Source: Myxococcus stipitatus (GTDB lineage: Bacteria > Myxococcota > Myxococcia > Myxococcales > Myxococcaceae). From it: 64,000 bases of DNA. Each line of letters begins with the position of its first letter. The first letter of the stretch is position 1. Below, in pieces: positions 43,388 to 51,530 of the stretch. The stretch covers positions 682,001 through 746,000 of the forward strand of contig NZ_JAKCFI010000001.1 in assembly GCF_021412625.1 (NCBI RefSeq). Reading direction: 5' to 3'. The notes under the pieces are model-generated. The model was not told the origin of the DNA, made no database searches, and saw only the letters and a list, made by a program, of their open reading frames with translations. The translations under genes were made by a program, and so were the position numbers.

Positions 43388-44869
43388 TCACCCAGACGTG
43401 CCGGTCGTGGGGCGCACGCGTTCGCTCGCGAAGCGCGCCGCGTTCGTGTCCGGGTAGCGGTGGAGCACGTAGCGGTAGACTTCTTCCGCGCGCGCGGCGT
43501 CGTTCATCCGTTCTCCCAGCACGCGCGCCAACATGACCAGGGCGCGGGGCGCGGTGGGGTCGTCGGGGGCCACGTCCGCCGCGCGCTCCAACGCCTGGAC
43601 CGCGAGTGGGAAGTTTCCTTCCGTCGCCGCGGCCTGTCCGACGAACAGGTGGTGCGCCGGAGGGATTCGGAGGGCAGGAAGGTTCCCCAGCAGGGCATAC
43701 AATTCCATCACCCGGGGCACGTCCCGGGCCTCCACCGCCGCGGACAGGTCGGCCAGCTGGGAGGAGGTCTCCTGGGCCCGCGTCGCCGCCGTCGACACCT
43801 CGGGCGCGTGGGCCGTGGGCAGCGTCCCGCCCAGGGGCGCCACGCCCTGTCGAGGCCTCGTGGTCCCCAGCACGGGCTCGAGGTAGTCGCGCGCCACGCC
43901 ATAGCCCACGGCGTCTCCTCGGACGTAGAGCAGCAGGCCCAGCACGTGCGCCGCGAGCAGGGGCGCCACCAGCGTGACGGCCTCGGCCAGCACCTGGGAG
44001 ATGATGGTCAGGTCCAGCGCGCGCAGCCCGAGCGCCACGACGTGGGCTCCCGCGTGCAGCACCGCCAGCACCGCGAGGGCGCCGGTGGCGACCCAGTAGT
44101 CGCGGCCCAGGCCCTGGAGCATCCGCCAGCCCAGGCGCGGGTCGAGGGGCGCCCACGGGGGTTGGCCCGCCGCCGTCATCAGCAGCGCCATGGGCAGCCA
44201 CAGCGCGCCCGCCAGCGCCAGGAGCCAGAACACCGGGTCCTCGAGCAGGGCGGGGGGGATGTTCCACAGGAGGAACCAGCCGAACATGTCCATCCTCGCG
44301 CCGGTGTCCTGGTGCGCGAGGAGGACGTAGCCGAGCGCCGGCGACGCGACGATGGCGAAGGCGGCCAGCCCCCGCAGACCGGGGAGGAGCGCGTCCTGGA
44401 AGATGTCGTTGAAGTCCGGCGCCTCCAGCGACGTGTCGCCGCGCGCGCTGCCGCGCACCAGGCCGAAGAAGGTCGCCCAGAACACGCCGCCGTAGAGCAT
44501 CACCAGGGGCGGCCTCGCCAACAGGAAGGCCGTCCGCGTCATCCAGGACACCGCCGCCAGGAACAGGCTGAGCGCGGTGAGCAGCTGGAGTCCGGAGGCG
44601 GTGAACGGATGGCGCCAGGCGCCGCGCAGCCGGCGCGCCAGGGACACCACGCCCCGGTGGATGAGCAGCGGCTGGGCGGTGCCGCCGCAGTGGCCGCACG
44701 CCACCAGCTCCACCGTCTGGACCCGCCGCTCCTCGGCGCAGCGGGGACACAGGGCCGCGCCGCAGCCCTGGCAGCGCCAGCCCGCGAGGTCTCCGGGGTG
44801 TCGCTGACAGCGGACGGGCGAGGACTGGGGGCCGAGGACGGAGTCGGGGAGGGGAGCGGCGGCGGGCAT
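43388..44869 (-). CDS. Zinc-ribbon multi-pass membrane protein with C-terminal TPR-like region
   Basis: A 493-residue protein. Residues 20-65 contain a B-box/zinc-ribbon-like Cys/His set (CQRHP...CQGCGAALCPRC, then CGHCGG). About six transmembrane helices span about 75-320, and a soluble TPR-like region (about 365-490) has helices such as GNFPLAVQALERAADVAPDDP and AARAEEVYRYVLHRYPDTNAA. Zinc ribbon plus YIP1/DUF4013-like membrane core and TPR occurs in myxobacterial proteins of unknown role. It lies 15 nt after the M61 peptidase gene, same strand. Confidence 0.85.
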   Translation of the reverse strand: MPAAAPLPDSVLGPQSSPVRCQRHPGDLAGWRCQGCGAALCPRCAEERRVQTVELVACGHCGGTAQPLLIHRGVVSLARRLRGAWRHPFTASGLQLLTALSLFLAAVSWMTRTAFLLARPPLVMLYGGVFWATFFGLVRGSARGDTSLEAPDFNDIFQDALLPGLRGLAAFAIVASPALGYVLLAHQDTGARMDMFGWFLLWNIPPALLEDPVFWLLALAGALWLPMALLMTAAGQPPWAPLDPRLGWRMLQGLGRDYWVATGALAVLAVLHAGAHVVALGLRALDLTIISQVLAEAVTLVAPLLAAHVLGLLLYVRGDAVGYGVARDYLEPVLGTTRPRQGVAPLGGTLPTAHAPEVSTAATRAQETSSQLADLSAAVEARDVPRVMELYALLGNLPALRIPPAHHLFVGQAAATEGNFPLAVQALERAADVAPDDPTAPRALVMLARVLGERMNDAARAEEVYRYVLHRYPDTNAARFASERVRPTTGTSG

Positions 44870-44884
44870 GGGCTTGCGCCCAGC

Positions 44885-46663
44885 CTATGTCGTGCCCGGG
44901 CTCTCGTCCCAGGGGGCACCGAGCCAGGCCTGGTACGCGGCCTTCTGCGCGTCGGTGGGGTTGTCCACGCGGGCCAGCCACACGGCCTCCGCGGGCTTGG
45001 CGCCCAGCGTCACCGGCACCTCCAGCAGCCGGTCCCGGCGGAAGAGCGTCACGCGGGCCACCTCGCCGGGCCACTTCTCCTCGCACCGGGCCAAGAGCGA
45101 CGAGCCGTCCACCTTCCAGCCGTCCAGCGCCACCACCTCGTCCTCGGCGTACAGGCCCGCCTCCTGCGCGGGCGAGCCGTCCAGCACCGTGGCCACGGTG
45201 GCGTTCCCCTTGAGGGTGAGCCCCATCCACCCGCGCGGCTTGGCGTCCGCCGCCTTGCCCCTGGGCGGCGGGGTGCCGCCCTTGTCGCCCGGGGACTCCC
45301 GGGGACGGAAGCACGCCTCCAGCCCCACGTGCGCGAACACGGAGTAGTCCAGCTCCTGCGTGGTGCGCAGCGCGCGGTCGAAGAACGGCGCCAGGTCCTT
45401 GCCGGCGACCTCGCTCGCGGCGGCCTCCACGCCGTCCTCCGGCACGCCCGAGCCGTCCCCGTGGCGCTCCCACAACAGGCGCAGCACGTCGTCCAGGCCG
45501 CGCGCGTCGCCGGTGGCGCGGCGGATCTCCAGGTCCAGCAGCGCCGACGTCACCTCGCCCTTGATGTAGTAGGAGATGGCGCTGTTGGGCGAGTGCTCGT
45601 CGGGGCGGTAGTGCTTCACCCAGCTCAGCAGCGACGACTCGAGCAGCGTCTGCACGCGGCGCCCGGGCGTGGAGTGCAGCGCGGTGAGCGTCTCGCCCAG
45701 GCGGGTGAGGTAGCGCTGCGCGGACATCAGCCCCGCGCGGCGCACGAAGAGGTTGTCGTAGTAGCCCGTGGTGCCCTCGAAGGCCCACAGCAGCGTGGTG
45801 TAGTTCTCCTGCGAGTAGTCGAAGGGCACCAGCGCCCGCGGCTTCACCCGCTTCACCATCCACAGGTGGAAGTACTCGTGGGCCGCCAGCGTCAGCAGGT
45901 CCTCCCAGCCGCGCCCGGAGGCCACCGCCGTGCGGGGGAAGAGCAGGGCGGTGCTGGCCTGGTGCTCCAGGCCGCCGCGGCCCTTGTCCGTCAGGTACAG
46001 CAGGAAGAGGTAGCGCGGCATGGGAAGCCCGCCGAACACCCGGGCCTGGGCCTCGCAGATGCGCTGGAGCGCGCCGCACAGCCGCTCCGGGTCCGCCAGC
46101 GTGTCGCCCCACACCACGACCTCGTGCGGCACGCCCGCGGCGATGAAGGTGAGCGGGCGGTGGGGGCCCACCTCGAAGGGGCTGTCCACCAGCGTGTCGT
46201 AGTCCGCGGCGACGAAGGCGCCGTCGCGCCGCTCCAGCGCGCACGACGTCCGCCAGCCGGGGGGCTCCTCCACCGTGACGTGATGCTCCAGCCCGCGCGT
46301 CTCCTCCGTGTAGAGGAAGACGCTGGCGCCGTTGAGGTACGCGTGCGTGCCGTCGAGGTGGCTGGTGCGCACCGTCAGCTCGTTGGCGTAGACGCGGTAG
46401 GCGAGCGTGACGGCCGCGCCCCCGGCGTCCACCCGCCACGTCCGCTTGTCCACCCGGCGCGCCGGCAGCGGCGTGCCGTCCTCCGCGCGCGCCGTCACGT
46501 CCTGCACGTGCCGGGCGAACTCCCGCACCAGGTAGCTGCCCGGCGTCCACACCGGCATCCGTACGTCGAGGGTCGCGGGCCCCCCGGGGAAGGTGGCCTC
46601 CACCTCCACCAGGTGCGTGTGGGGCCGGGGCATCGAGACGCGGTAACGGACGGTGTGGGACAT
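44885..46663 (-). CDS. M61 family metallopeptidase with C-terminal PDZ domain
   Basis: A 592-residue glycyl-aminopeptidase-like enzyme. The N-terminal beta domain (about 1-170) begins VRYRVSMPRPHTHLVEVEA and is typical of M61. The gluzincin motif LAAHEYFHLWMVKRVKP (HExxH, about 255-271) and downstream FEGTTGYYDNL give the catalytic site and third ligand region. A PDZ domain ends the chain (about 490-570, GSPAQEAGLYAEDEVVALDGWKV). No signal peptide is seen from the chosen ATG at 46663, so a cytosolic location is likely. It sits between the RsmB-like gene (31-nt gap) and a zinc-ribbon membrane protein (15-nt gap). Confidence 0.92.
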   Translation of the reverse strand: MSHTVRYRVSMPRPHTHLVEVEATFPGGPATLDVRMPVWTPGSYLVREFARHVQDVTARAEDGTPLPARRVDKRTWRVDAGGAAVTLAYRVYANELTVRTSHLDGTHAYLNGASVFLYTEETRGLEHHVTVEEPPGWRTSCALERRDGAFVAADYDTLVDSPFEVGPHRPLTFIAAGVPHEVVVWGDTLADPERLCGALQRICEAQARVFGGLPMPRYLFLLYLTDKGRGGLEHQASTALLFPRTAVASGRGWEDLLTLAAHEYFHLWMVKRVKPRALVPFDYSQENYTTLLWAFEGTTGYYDNLFVRRAGLMSAQRYLTRLGETLTALHSTPGRRVQTLLESSLLSWVKHYRPDEHSPNSAISYYIKGEVTSALLDLEIRRATGDARGLDDVLRLLWERHGDGSGVPEDGVEAAASEVAGKDLAPFFDRALRTTQELDYSVFAHVGLEACFRPRESPGDKGGTPPPRGKAADAKPRGWMGLTLKGNATVATVLDGSPAQEAGLYAEDEVVALDGWKVDGSSLLARCEEKWPGEVARVTLFRRDRLLEVPVTLGAKPAEAVWLARVDNPTDAQKAAYQAWLGAPWDESPGTT

Positions 46664-46694
46664 GGCCGGGCCTTTCGCCTTTCTGGGCGCGAGG

Positions 46695-48122
46695 CTACTT
46701 CGCCCGGACGAGGACGGCTCCGAAGAAGCCATCCGTGCCGTGCGTGTGTGGCGCCAGCCGCAGGAAGGGACCGGGGCCCAGCCGCCCGCCCAGCTCCGCC
46801 CCCAGCAGCTCCGCCACGGGCCTCACGGCGAAGTCGGGGTGCCTCGCGAGGAAGTCCTCGATGACGCCCTCGTTCTCCTCCCGCAGCACGCTGCACGTGC
46901 CGTAGATGAGCCGGCCTCCGGGCTTCACCAGCGCGGAGAAGCGCTCCAGCAGCGTCTTCTGCCGGGCCACGTGCATGGCCAGGTCCTCGGGCGTGAGGCG
47001 GTAGCGCGCGTCGGGCTTGCGGCGGAAGGTGCCGGTGCCGCTGCACGGCGCGTCCACGAGGACGCGGTCCGCCTTGCCGCGCAGCGCGTCGAGGGCCGTC
47101 TCGGACTCGGGGCCCTCGGCGGGGATCCTCGACGCCCGCACGTTGTGCACGCCCGCGCGGCGCGCGCGCTTCTTGAGGTCCTCCAGCCGCCGCTCGTCCA
47201 CGTCGAGCGCGTGCAGGTCGCCGCGGTTCTTCATCTGCGCGGCCAGCTGGAGCGTCTTGCCCCCCGCGCCCGCGCACGCGTCGACCACGCGCGTGGGGGG
47301 CGCGTCCACCAACATGCCGAGCAGCTGGCTGCCCTCGTCCTGGATTTCGACGTAGCCCTCCCGGAAGCTCTCCAGGCCGAAGACGTTGAGCCGCGTCTCC
47401 AGGTGGAGGCCGAGCGGCGACAGGGGCGTGGGCGTCGCCTGCACCTCCTCGGCCGCCAGGCGCCTGGCCAGCGCGTCACGGTCCTCCTTGAGGAGGTTGG
47501 CGCGCACGGTGAGGGGGGCGCGCTCGTTCATCGCCTCGGCGGCGGCGGCGGCGTTGGCGCCGTACAGCCGGAGGAAGTGCTCGGCGAGGAAGTCCGGCAG
47601 CGAGGCGGCGATGGGGAAGCGCTCGCGCTCGGGCAGCGCCTCCAGCGCGGCGGCGGCCTCTGGCAGCGCGTTCAGGGCCTGGGCGTCCGGCGGCGGAAGG
47701 GAGGAGGTGCGCGCCACGTCCGACAGGGGCTCTCCATGCAGCACGCGCGAGGCGGCCAGCCGCAGCACGTCCTGGCGCGTCGTGTCGAGCGAGGCGAAGC
47801 GCGGGTGCGCCCGCGCCAGCAGGAAGTCCACCGTGCGCTGGCGGCGCAGCAGCGCGTAGACGCGCTCGGCGACGGCGCGGCGCTCGGAGGAGTAGAGGTT
47901 GGCCTTGCGCCGCAAGGTGAAGTCGAGCGCCCGGTCCGACAGGCGGCCCTCGTGCCGCACCAGCCCGTACGCCTCAAGGCTGGCCTGGAGCACCAGGTCC
48001 TCGCGCAGCGGGCGCTGGGCACGCTCGCGCTCGGAGGGCGCGGGCTTCTGGCCGGACGCACGGGGGGAGGACTTCTTCGAGGACGGCCGCGAGGCGGGGC
48101 GGGGCTTGTGTTTCACGGACAT
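46695..48122 (-). CDS. rsmB: 16S rRNA cytosine-C5 methyltransferase, RsmB-like
   Basis: A 475-residue protein with a basic Ser/Pro/Arg-rich N-terminal tail (1-40), an NusB-like helical domain (about 45-170) and a SAM-dependent methyltransferase domain. The latter has VVDACAGAGGKTLQLA (SAM motif I), the catalytic PCSGTG (VLVDAPCSGTGTFRRKPD) and the second Cys in IYGTCSVLREENE, all as in RsmB/RsmF enzymes. The start at 48122 lies in the only in-frame ATG near the basic tail. fmt, the usual partner of rsmB, is not adjacent. It is the first gene of a probable four-gene minus-strand operon. Confidence 0.9.
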   Translation of the reverse strand: MSVKHKPRPASRPSSKKSSPRASGQKPAPSERERAQRPLREDLVLQASLEAYGLVRHEGRLSDRALDFTLRRKANLYSSERRAVAERVYALLRRQRTVDFLLARAHPRFASLDTTRQDVLRLAASRVLHGEPLSDVARTSSLPPPDAQALNALPEAAAALEALPERERFPIAASLPDFLAEHFLRLYGANAAAAAEAMNERAPLTVRANLLKEDRDALARRLAAEEVQATPTPLSPLGLHLETRLNVFGLESFREGYVEIQDEGSQLLGMLVDAPPTRVVDACAGAGGKTLQLAAQMKNRGDLHALDVDERRLEDLKKRARRAGVHNVRASRIPAEGPESETALDALRGKADRVLVDAPCSGTGTFRRKPDARYRLTPEDLAMHVARQKTLLERFSALVKPGGRLIYGTCSVLREENEGVIEDFLARHPDFAVRPVAELLGAELGGRLGPGPFLRLAPHTHGTDGFFGAVLVRAK

Positions 48123-48165
48123 GGCGGGATGGGCCTTTGCATTCCCCGGGGTGCGTTGACAAGCG

Positions 48166-48216
48166 GGGAAAACAAACCCGGGTGCCCCGGGGACGAGGGT
48201 CCCCCGGACACCCGGG
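48166..48216 (-). terminator. Strong terminator after the phosphate-themed cluster
   Basis: Two 18-nt arms (48177-48194 and 48199-48216) pair with only two mismatches around a 4-nt loop. Read on the minus strand the hairpin is followed by TTTGTTTTCCCC (48176-48165). It lies 32 nt after the stop of the phosphatase gene, insulating the cluster from the RsmB-like gene. Confidence 0.8.
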
Positions 48217-48247
48217 CGGGTTTCGACGGGATGGGATTGCGGGGCGC

Positions 48248-49915
48248 TCAGGCCCGAGGGGCCTGGCGACGGCGGCGCCACAGCCCCGCCAGCAGGAAGC
48301 CCGCGGAGGGGAGCATCGCCGTGGCGGGGGCGGCCGCGCAGCCCCCACCGCCACCGCCGTCGTCATTCGAGCCGACGGCGCCGGGCGGGGTGGGCCCCGG
48401 CTGCTCTTCGGGCTCGCCCGGGGTGGGCGGGGTGGTGGTGGGCGGGGTGGTGGTGGGGGGCGTGACGGTCCCCGCGTCGTCGCCGGAGGACGGGGCCTGG
48501 CTGACCGTCACGACCGCGGTGGCCGTCCGGGTGACGGAGCCGAAGACGGCGGTCGCCGTGACCGTGTACTGGCCGGCCTTCGTGTAGACGTGCTCCGTGG
48601 TGGCGCCCTCGGCCGAACCGCCGTCACCGAAGTCCCACTTCACCGGCACCTCCTGGGAGGTGGTGGCGCGGAAGAGGGCCGTGTGGGGCGCCACGCCGCG
48701 CTCGCCCTCCACCGTGATGGACAGCGCGTCCGCCGGAGGAGGCTGCTCCACGGGGGGCAGGTCCTTGCGCAGCGTGAAGCTGTCCAGGACGGTGTTGGCC
48801 GTCGTCAGCAGCTTCGCGGTGAGCACGCCCTCCACGACCTCCACGTCCAGGAAGCCGTGGGCGGTGTTGTCGCGGATGACGCTCCAGTTCGGCCGGCTCG
48901 TGGAGAAGGCGCGCAGCGCGGCGCCGCCGCCGCCCACCACGAGGTAGGGGATGCCGCCCGAGGTCGCGATGGCGTCGCCCTTCATCGGCTTGCTGCGCTC
49001 GTAGTTGTGGTCGTGCCCGGTCAGCACCAGGTCCACGCCGTACTTCTCGAAGAGGGGGCCGAACTGCTTGCGCATCGTCAACTGCGAGCCGTGTTCGCCG
49101 GACGAGAAGGGCGGGTGGTGGAAGAAGACGATCTTCCACGGCTGCTGGGTGCCGGCCAGGTCCGTCTCCAGCCACGCCTTCTGCGCGGCCAGCGAGCAGC
49201 GGTCCGACGACGCCATGCCGATGGCGCAGTTCGAGTCGAGCGACACGAAGTGCACGTGGCCCCAGTCGAAGGAGTAGTAGCGCTCCGAGCCCGCCGGGTT
49301 GTTGGTGGGCATGAAGAGGTTGTCCAGGTACGGCTGCCCCTGGTTCGTCACGTATTCGTGGTTGCCGGGCGAGGCGAACAGCGGGACCTGCGACAACAGG
49401 TCCGCCATGGGCGCGAACAGGTGGTCCTGGAAGTCCGCCTCGGTGCCGTCCGGGTAGGCGTTGTCGCCCAGCGCGACGAACAGCTCCGGCTTGCGGGCGA
49501 CCATGGCCGCGGCCACCCGCTTCTGGTCGGAGCCTCCCGTGCCGAAGTCACCCACCGCCGCGAAGTGCACGTTGCGGGTGCCCGGGACGGGCGCCGTCCG
49601 GAACGTCTTGGCCGACGTCTTCACTCCGCACGCGCTGACGACGTAGGTGTATTCGGTTCCGGGCTTCAGCCCGGTGATGACCACCGCGTGGTTGCGCCCC
49701 GTGTTCTCGGAGCGAGCGACCTGGCTGGTGGACCCTTGTCCGTAGAGCACCTCGGGCGTGCAACTGGACGCCAACCGGAATGCCACCAGGGCCGTGTCGG
49801 GGCCTACTTTCTGGAGGTAGGGGTCCCGGGCGAGAACGCCCGCGGACGCCACGCCCGCCAGCAACGTCACCCCCAGGGCCAGGGGCAGTGGGTTGAAGCG
49901 TGTCTTTCGGTGCAT
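48248..49915 (-). CDS. Secreted purple-acid-phosphatase-like metallophosphoesterase with PKD and MYXO-CTERM-type tail
   Basis: A 555-residue exported enzyme. Signal peptide 1-25, a purple-acid-phosphatase N-terminal FN3-like domain (about 30-110, LKPGTEYTYVV), then the metallophosphatase with all five metal motifs: AVGDFGTG, ALGDNAYPDG, SPGNHEY, FFHHPPFSSGEH and LTGHDHNYER. A PKD domain follows (about 410-480, WDFGDGGSAEGATTEHVYTKAG), a Thr/Pro linker and a Gly-rich Cys-TM-RRRR tail of the MYXO-CTERM type. It should hydrolyse extracellular phosphate esters. AGGAGG lies close before the ATG. It follows the porin-VTC-kinase operon by 128 nt in the same direction, so it is co-transcribed or has its own promoter. 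Confidence 0.94.
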   Translation of the reverse strand: MHRKTRFNPLPLALGVTLLAGVASAGVLARDPYLQKVGPDTALVAFRLASSCTPEVLYGQGSTSQVARSENTGRNHAVVITGLKPGTEYTYVVSACGVKTSAKTFRTAPVPGTRNVHFAAVGDFGTGGSDQKRVAAAMVARKPELFVALGDNAYPDGTEADFQDHLFAPMADLLSQVPLFASPGNHEYVTNQGQPYLDNLFMPTNNPAGSERYYSFDWGHVHFVSLDSNCAIGMASSDRCSLAAQKAWLETDLAGTQQPWKIVFFHHPPFSSGEHGSQLTMRKQFGPLFEKYGVDLVLTGHDHNYERSKPMKGDAIATSGGIPYLVVGGGGAALRAFSTSRPNWSVIRDNTAHGFLDVEVVEGVLTAKLLTTANTVLDSFTLRKDLPPVEQPPPADALSITVEGERGVAPHTALFRATTSQEVPVKWDFGDGGSAEGATTEHVYTKAGQYTVTATAVFGSVTRTATAVVTVSQAPSSGDDAGTVTPPTTTPPTTTPPTPGEPEEQPGPTPPGAVGSNDDGGGGGGCAAAPATAMLPSAGFLLAGLWRRRRQAPRA

Positions 49916-50043
49916 GCAGCCTCCTCCCGAGTCATTTCGGGATGGAGGCCCAACGGTTCACTCCTCAACCTTCATCCATGCGGGCTGCGCCGAGCGGGCG
50001 GGGGGGCGGTTGGTCGAGCTCACCCCGTCCCGCCGCGCGGGCG

Positions 50044-50817
50044 TCACTTCTTGATGTCGTAGCGCACGAGCTCCTCGGTGCGCTCGCCCTCCTCGCGCAC
50101 CTTGCCCACGCCGGGCACCAGCCAGTACGTGCGCTCCTTGCCGTCCTTCACCTCGCCCGCGTCGTTGAGCTTGTCGCGGCGGATCTTGACGGCGTTGGTG
50201 AAGGTGCCGGCCTTGGTGTTCACGGTGACGTTCATCTCCAGGACGTGCCACGTGTACGTCGGGTCCGAGTCCTCCTGGGAGCCGTCGCCCAGCACGGTCA
50301 TCTCCTGCACCGCGCTCTGGTAGTTCCACGGCAGGGCCGTGGGCGCGCGCGCCAGCGACTTCACGGTGGCCGGCGACCAGGTCGTCGTGCGCACCAGCAT
50401 GCCGTCGCGGTGGTCCTCCTCCCGCAGGCGCACCACGAGGCCGTTGGGCAGCTCCGTCTGGTAGGAGTACTCCTCGTAGAGCACGCCGGTGGCCACGCGG
50501 TCCTGGCGGCTGTGCACCAGCCGGGCCCGGGTGCCCGGCATGCCCGGCACCTCGCGCTCGTCCACCACCGTCACCTCCTTCTGGAACGTCCCGTGGACGG
50601 GGTCCTGGATGTCGTAGACCCAGACGGAGCCGACCGTCAGGGGCCACAGCGAGTCCGTCGAGGCGTTCGGGTCGTCCGGCCCCGTGTCCGGCAGCCCCAC
50701 GTTCCCGTCCGGAGGGGTGCCCGTCCCCGGCCGGTCCGCGTCCGGGAGACTGCCGCCGCCGCCACACCCCACCAGCATCCACCCGGCCGCGAGCGCGGCC
50801 ACCCATCTGCGCGTCAT
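50044..50817 (-). CDS. Putative lipoprotein in the phosphate-themed cluster
   Basis: A 257-residue protein with a lipobox (MLVGC, Cys at about 18), a Gly/Pro/Asp-rich linker and a beta-rich mature domain. It begins with the pattern LWPLTVGSVWVYDIQDP and ends TYWLVPGVGKVREEGERTEEL. The start (WPL..G..W.Y) and end (YW..PGVGKV.E) recur in uncharacterised bacterial lipoproteins. The ATG at 50817 overlaps the stop of the DUF4956 gene (ATGA), so it is translationally coupled to that membrane protein and may work with it at the envelope. Function unknown. Confidence 0.85.
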   Translation of the reverse strand: MTRRWVAALAAGWMLVGCGGGGSLPDADRPGTGTPPDGNVGLPDTGPDDPNASTDSLWPLTVGSVWVYDIQDPVHGTFQKEVTVVDEREVPGMPGTRARLVHSRQDRVATGVLYEEYSYQTELPNGLVVRLREEDHRDGMLVRTTTWSPATVKSLARAPTALPWNYQSAVQEMTVLGDGSQEDSDPTYTWHVLEMNVTVNTKAGTFTNAVKIRRDKLNDAGEVKDGKERTYWLVPGVGKVREEGERTEELVRYDIKK

Positions 50818-51518
50818 GTCAGCTCCTCCCGAGTCCCCTTGGGGCTCACCGCCGTCCACCGCAGCCCCCGCAGGGGCGTGCCCTCCGCCCGACCCAGCGC
50901 CGCCGTGAGCGAGCCGGGCACCGGTTCCTCCACTTCCAGCTCCAGCCGCCGCCCGTCGAAGTCGAGCGCGCAGCTCTTCACCAGCACGTTGCGCTCCCCC
51001 AGGGCGGTGCGCAGCGTCTGCTCCGCGCCCACCAGGTCATCCGCCTGCGCGGAGATCAATAGCCGCTGCCGGGGCGCGGGCGCCGCCTCCGGGTTGAACA
51101 GGTCGAGCACGAACAGCAGCGCGGCCACGAACAGCGTGCCCACCGCCGCGAGCCCCAGGCTGCCGTGGCCGCACGCCATGCCCAGGCCAATCATCAGGAA
51201 GAGGATGGCCGCGTCGCGTGGGTCCTTCAGGCCGGAGCGGAAGCGCACGAAGCCGCCCAGCCCCACCAGCCCGAACGCCTTGGCCACGCTGTCTCCGATG
51301 ACGGCCGTGATGACCGCCGCCGCGGCGCACAGCAGCACCTGGGCCTGGATCATGTCCGACTTGGGCAGCGCCCGGCGCATGACGAACCGCCATGGGCGCA
51401 GCGACAACACGGCGCCGATGAGCGCCGCCGCGAGCATCCGCGGCAGCATCACGGTGATGGACAGCGTGCCCAGCTCCGCCCGGGCGCTCTCCAGCAGTCC
51501 TGGAAACGAGGTGTCCAT
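50814..51518 (-). CDS. DUF4956 membrane protein
   Basis: A 234-residue protein with about four transmembrane helices (about 25-150) and a soluble C-terminal domain (about 155-234) resembling a small ACT-like or ferredoxin-like fold. The conserved loop GLGGFVRFRSGLKDPRDAA followed by FLMIGLGMACGHG is the hallmark of DUF4956. As I recall, these proteins are often encoded next to VTC-domain polyphosphate polymerases, as here. The function is unknown; a role in membrane localisation or transport linked to polyphosphate has been suggested by context only. It lies 12 nt after the kinase-repeat gene. Confidence 0.92.
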   Translation of the reverse strand: MDTSFPGLLESARAELGTLSITVMLPRMLAAALIGAVLSLRPWRFVMRRALPKSDMIQAQVLLCAAAAVITAVIGDSVAKAFGLVGLGGFVRFRSGLKDPRDAAILFLMIGLGMACGHGSLGLAAVGTLFVAALLFVLDLFNPEAAPAPRQRLLISAQADDLVGAEQTLRTALGERNVLVKSCALDFDGRRLELEVEEPVPGSLTAALGRAEGTPLRGLRWTAVSPKGTREELT

Positions 51519-51530
51519 GGCGGGTGGCTC

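Noticed and set aside
43223-46864. Plus-strand open frame of 1213 codons
   Set aside because: Opposite the M61 peptidase and zinc-ribbon membrane-protein genes, whose motifs (HEYFH, Cys clusters, transmembrane helices) are clear; the plus-strand product is Arg/Gly/His low complexity.
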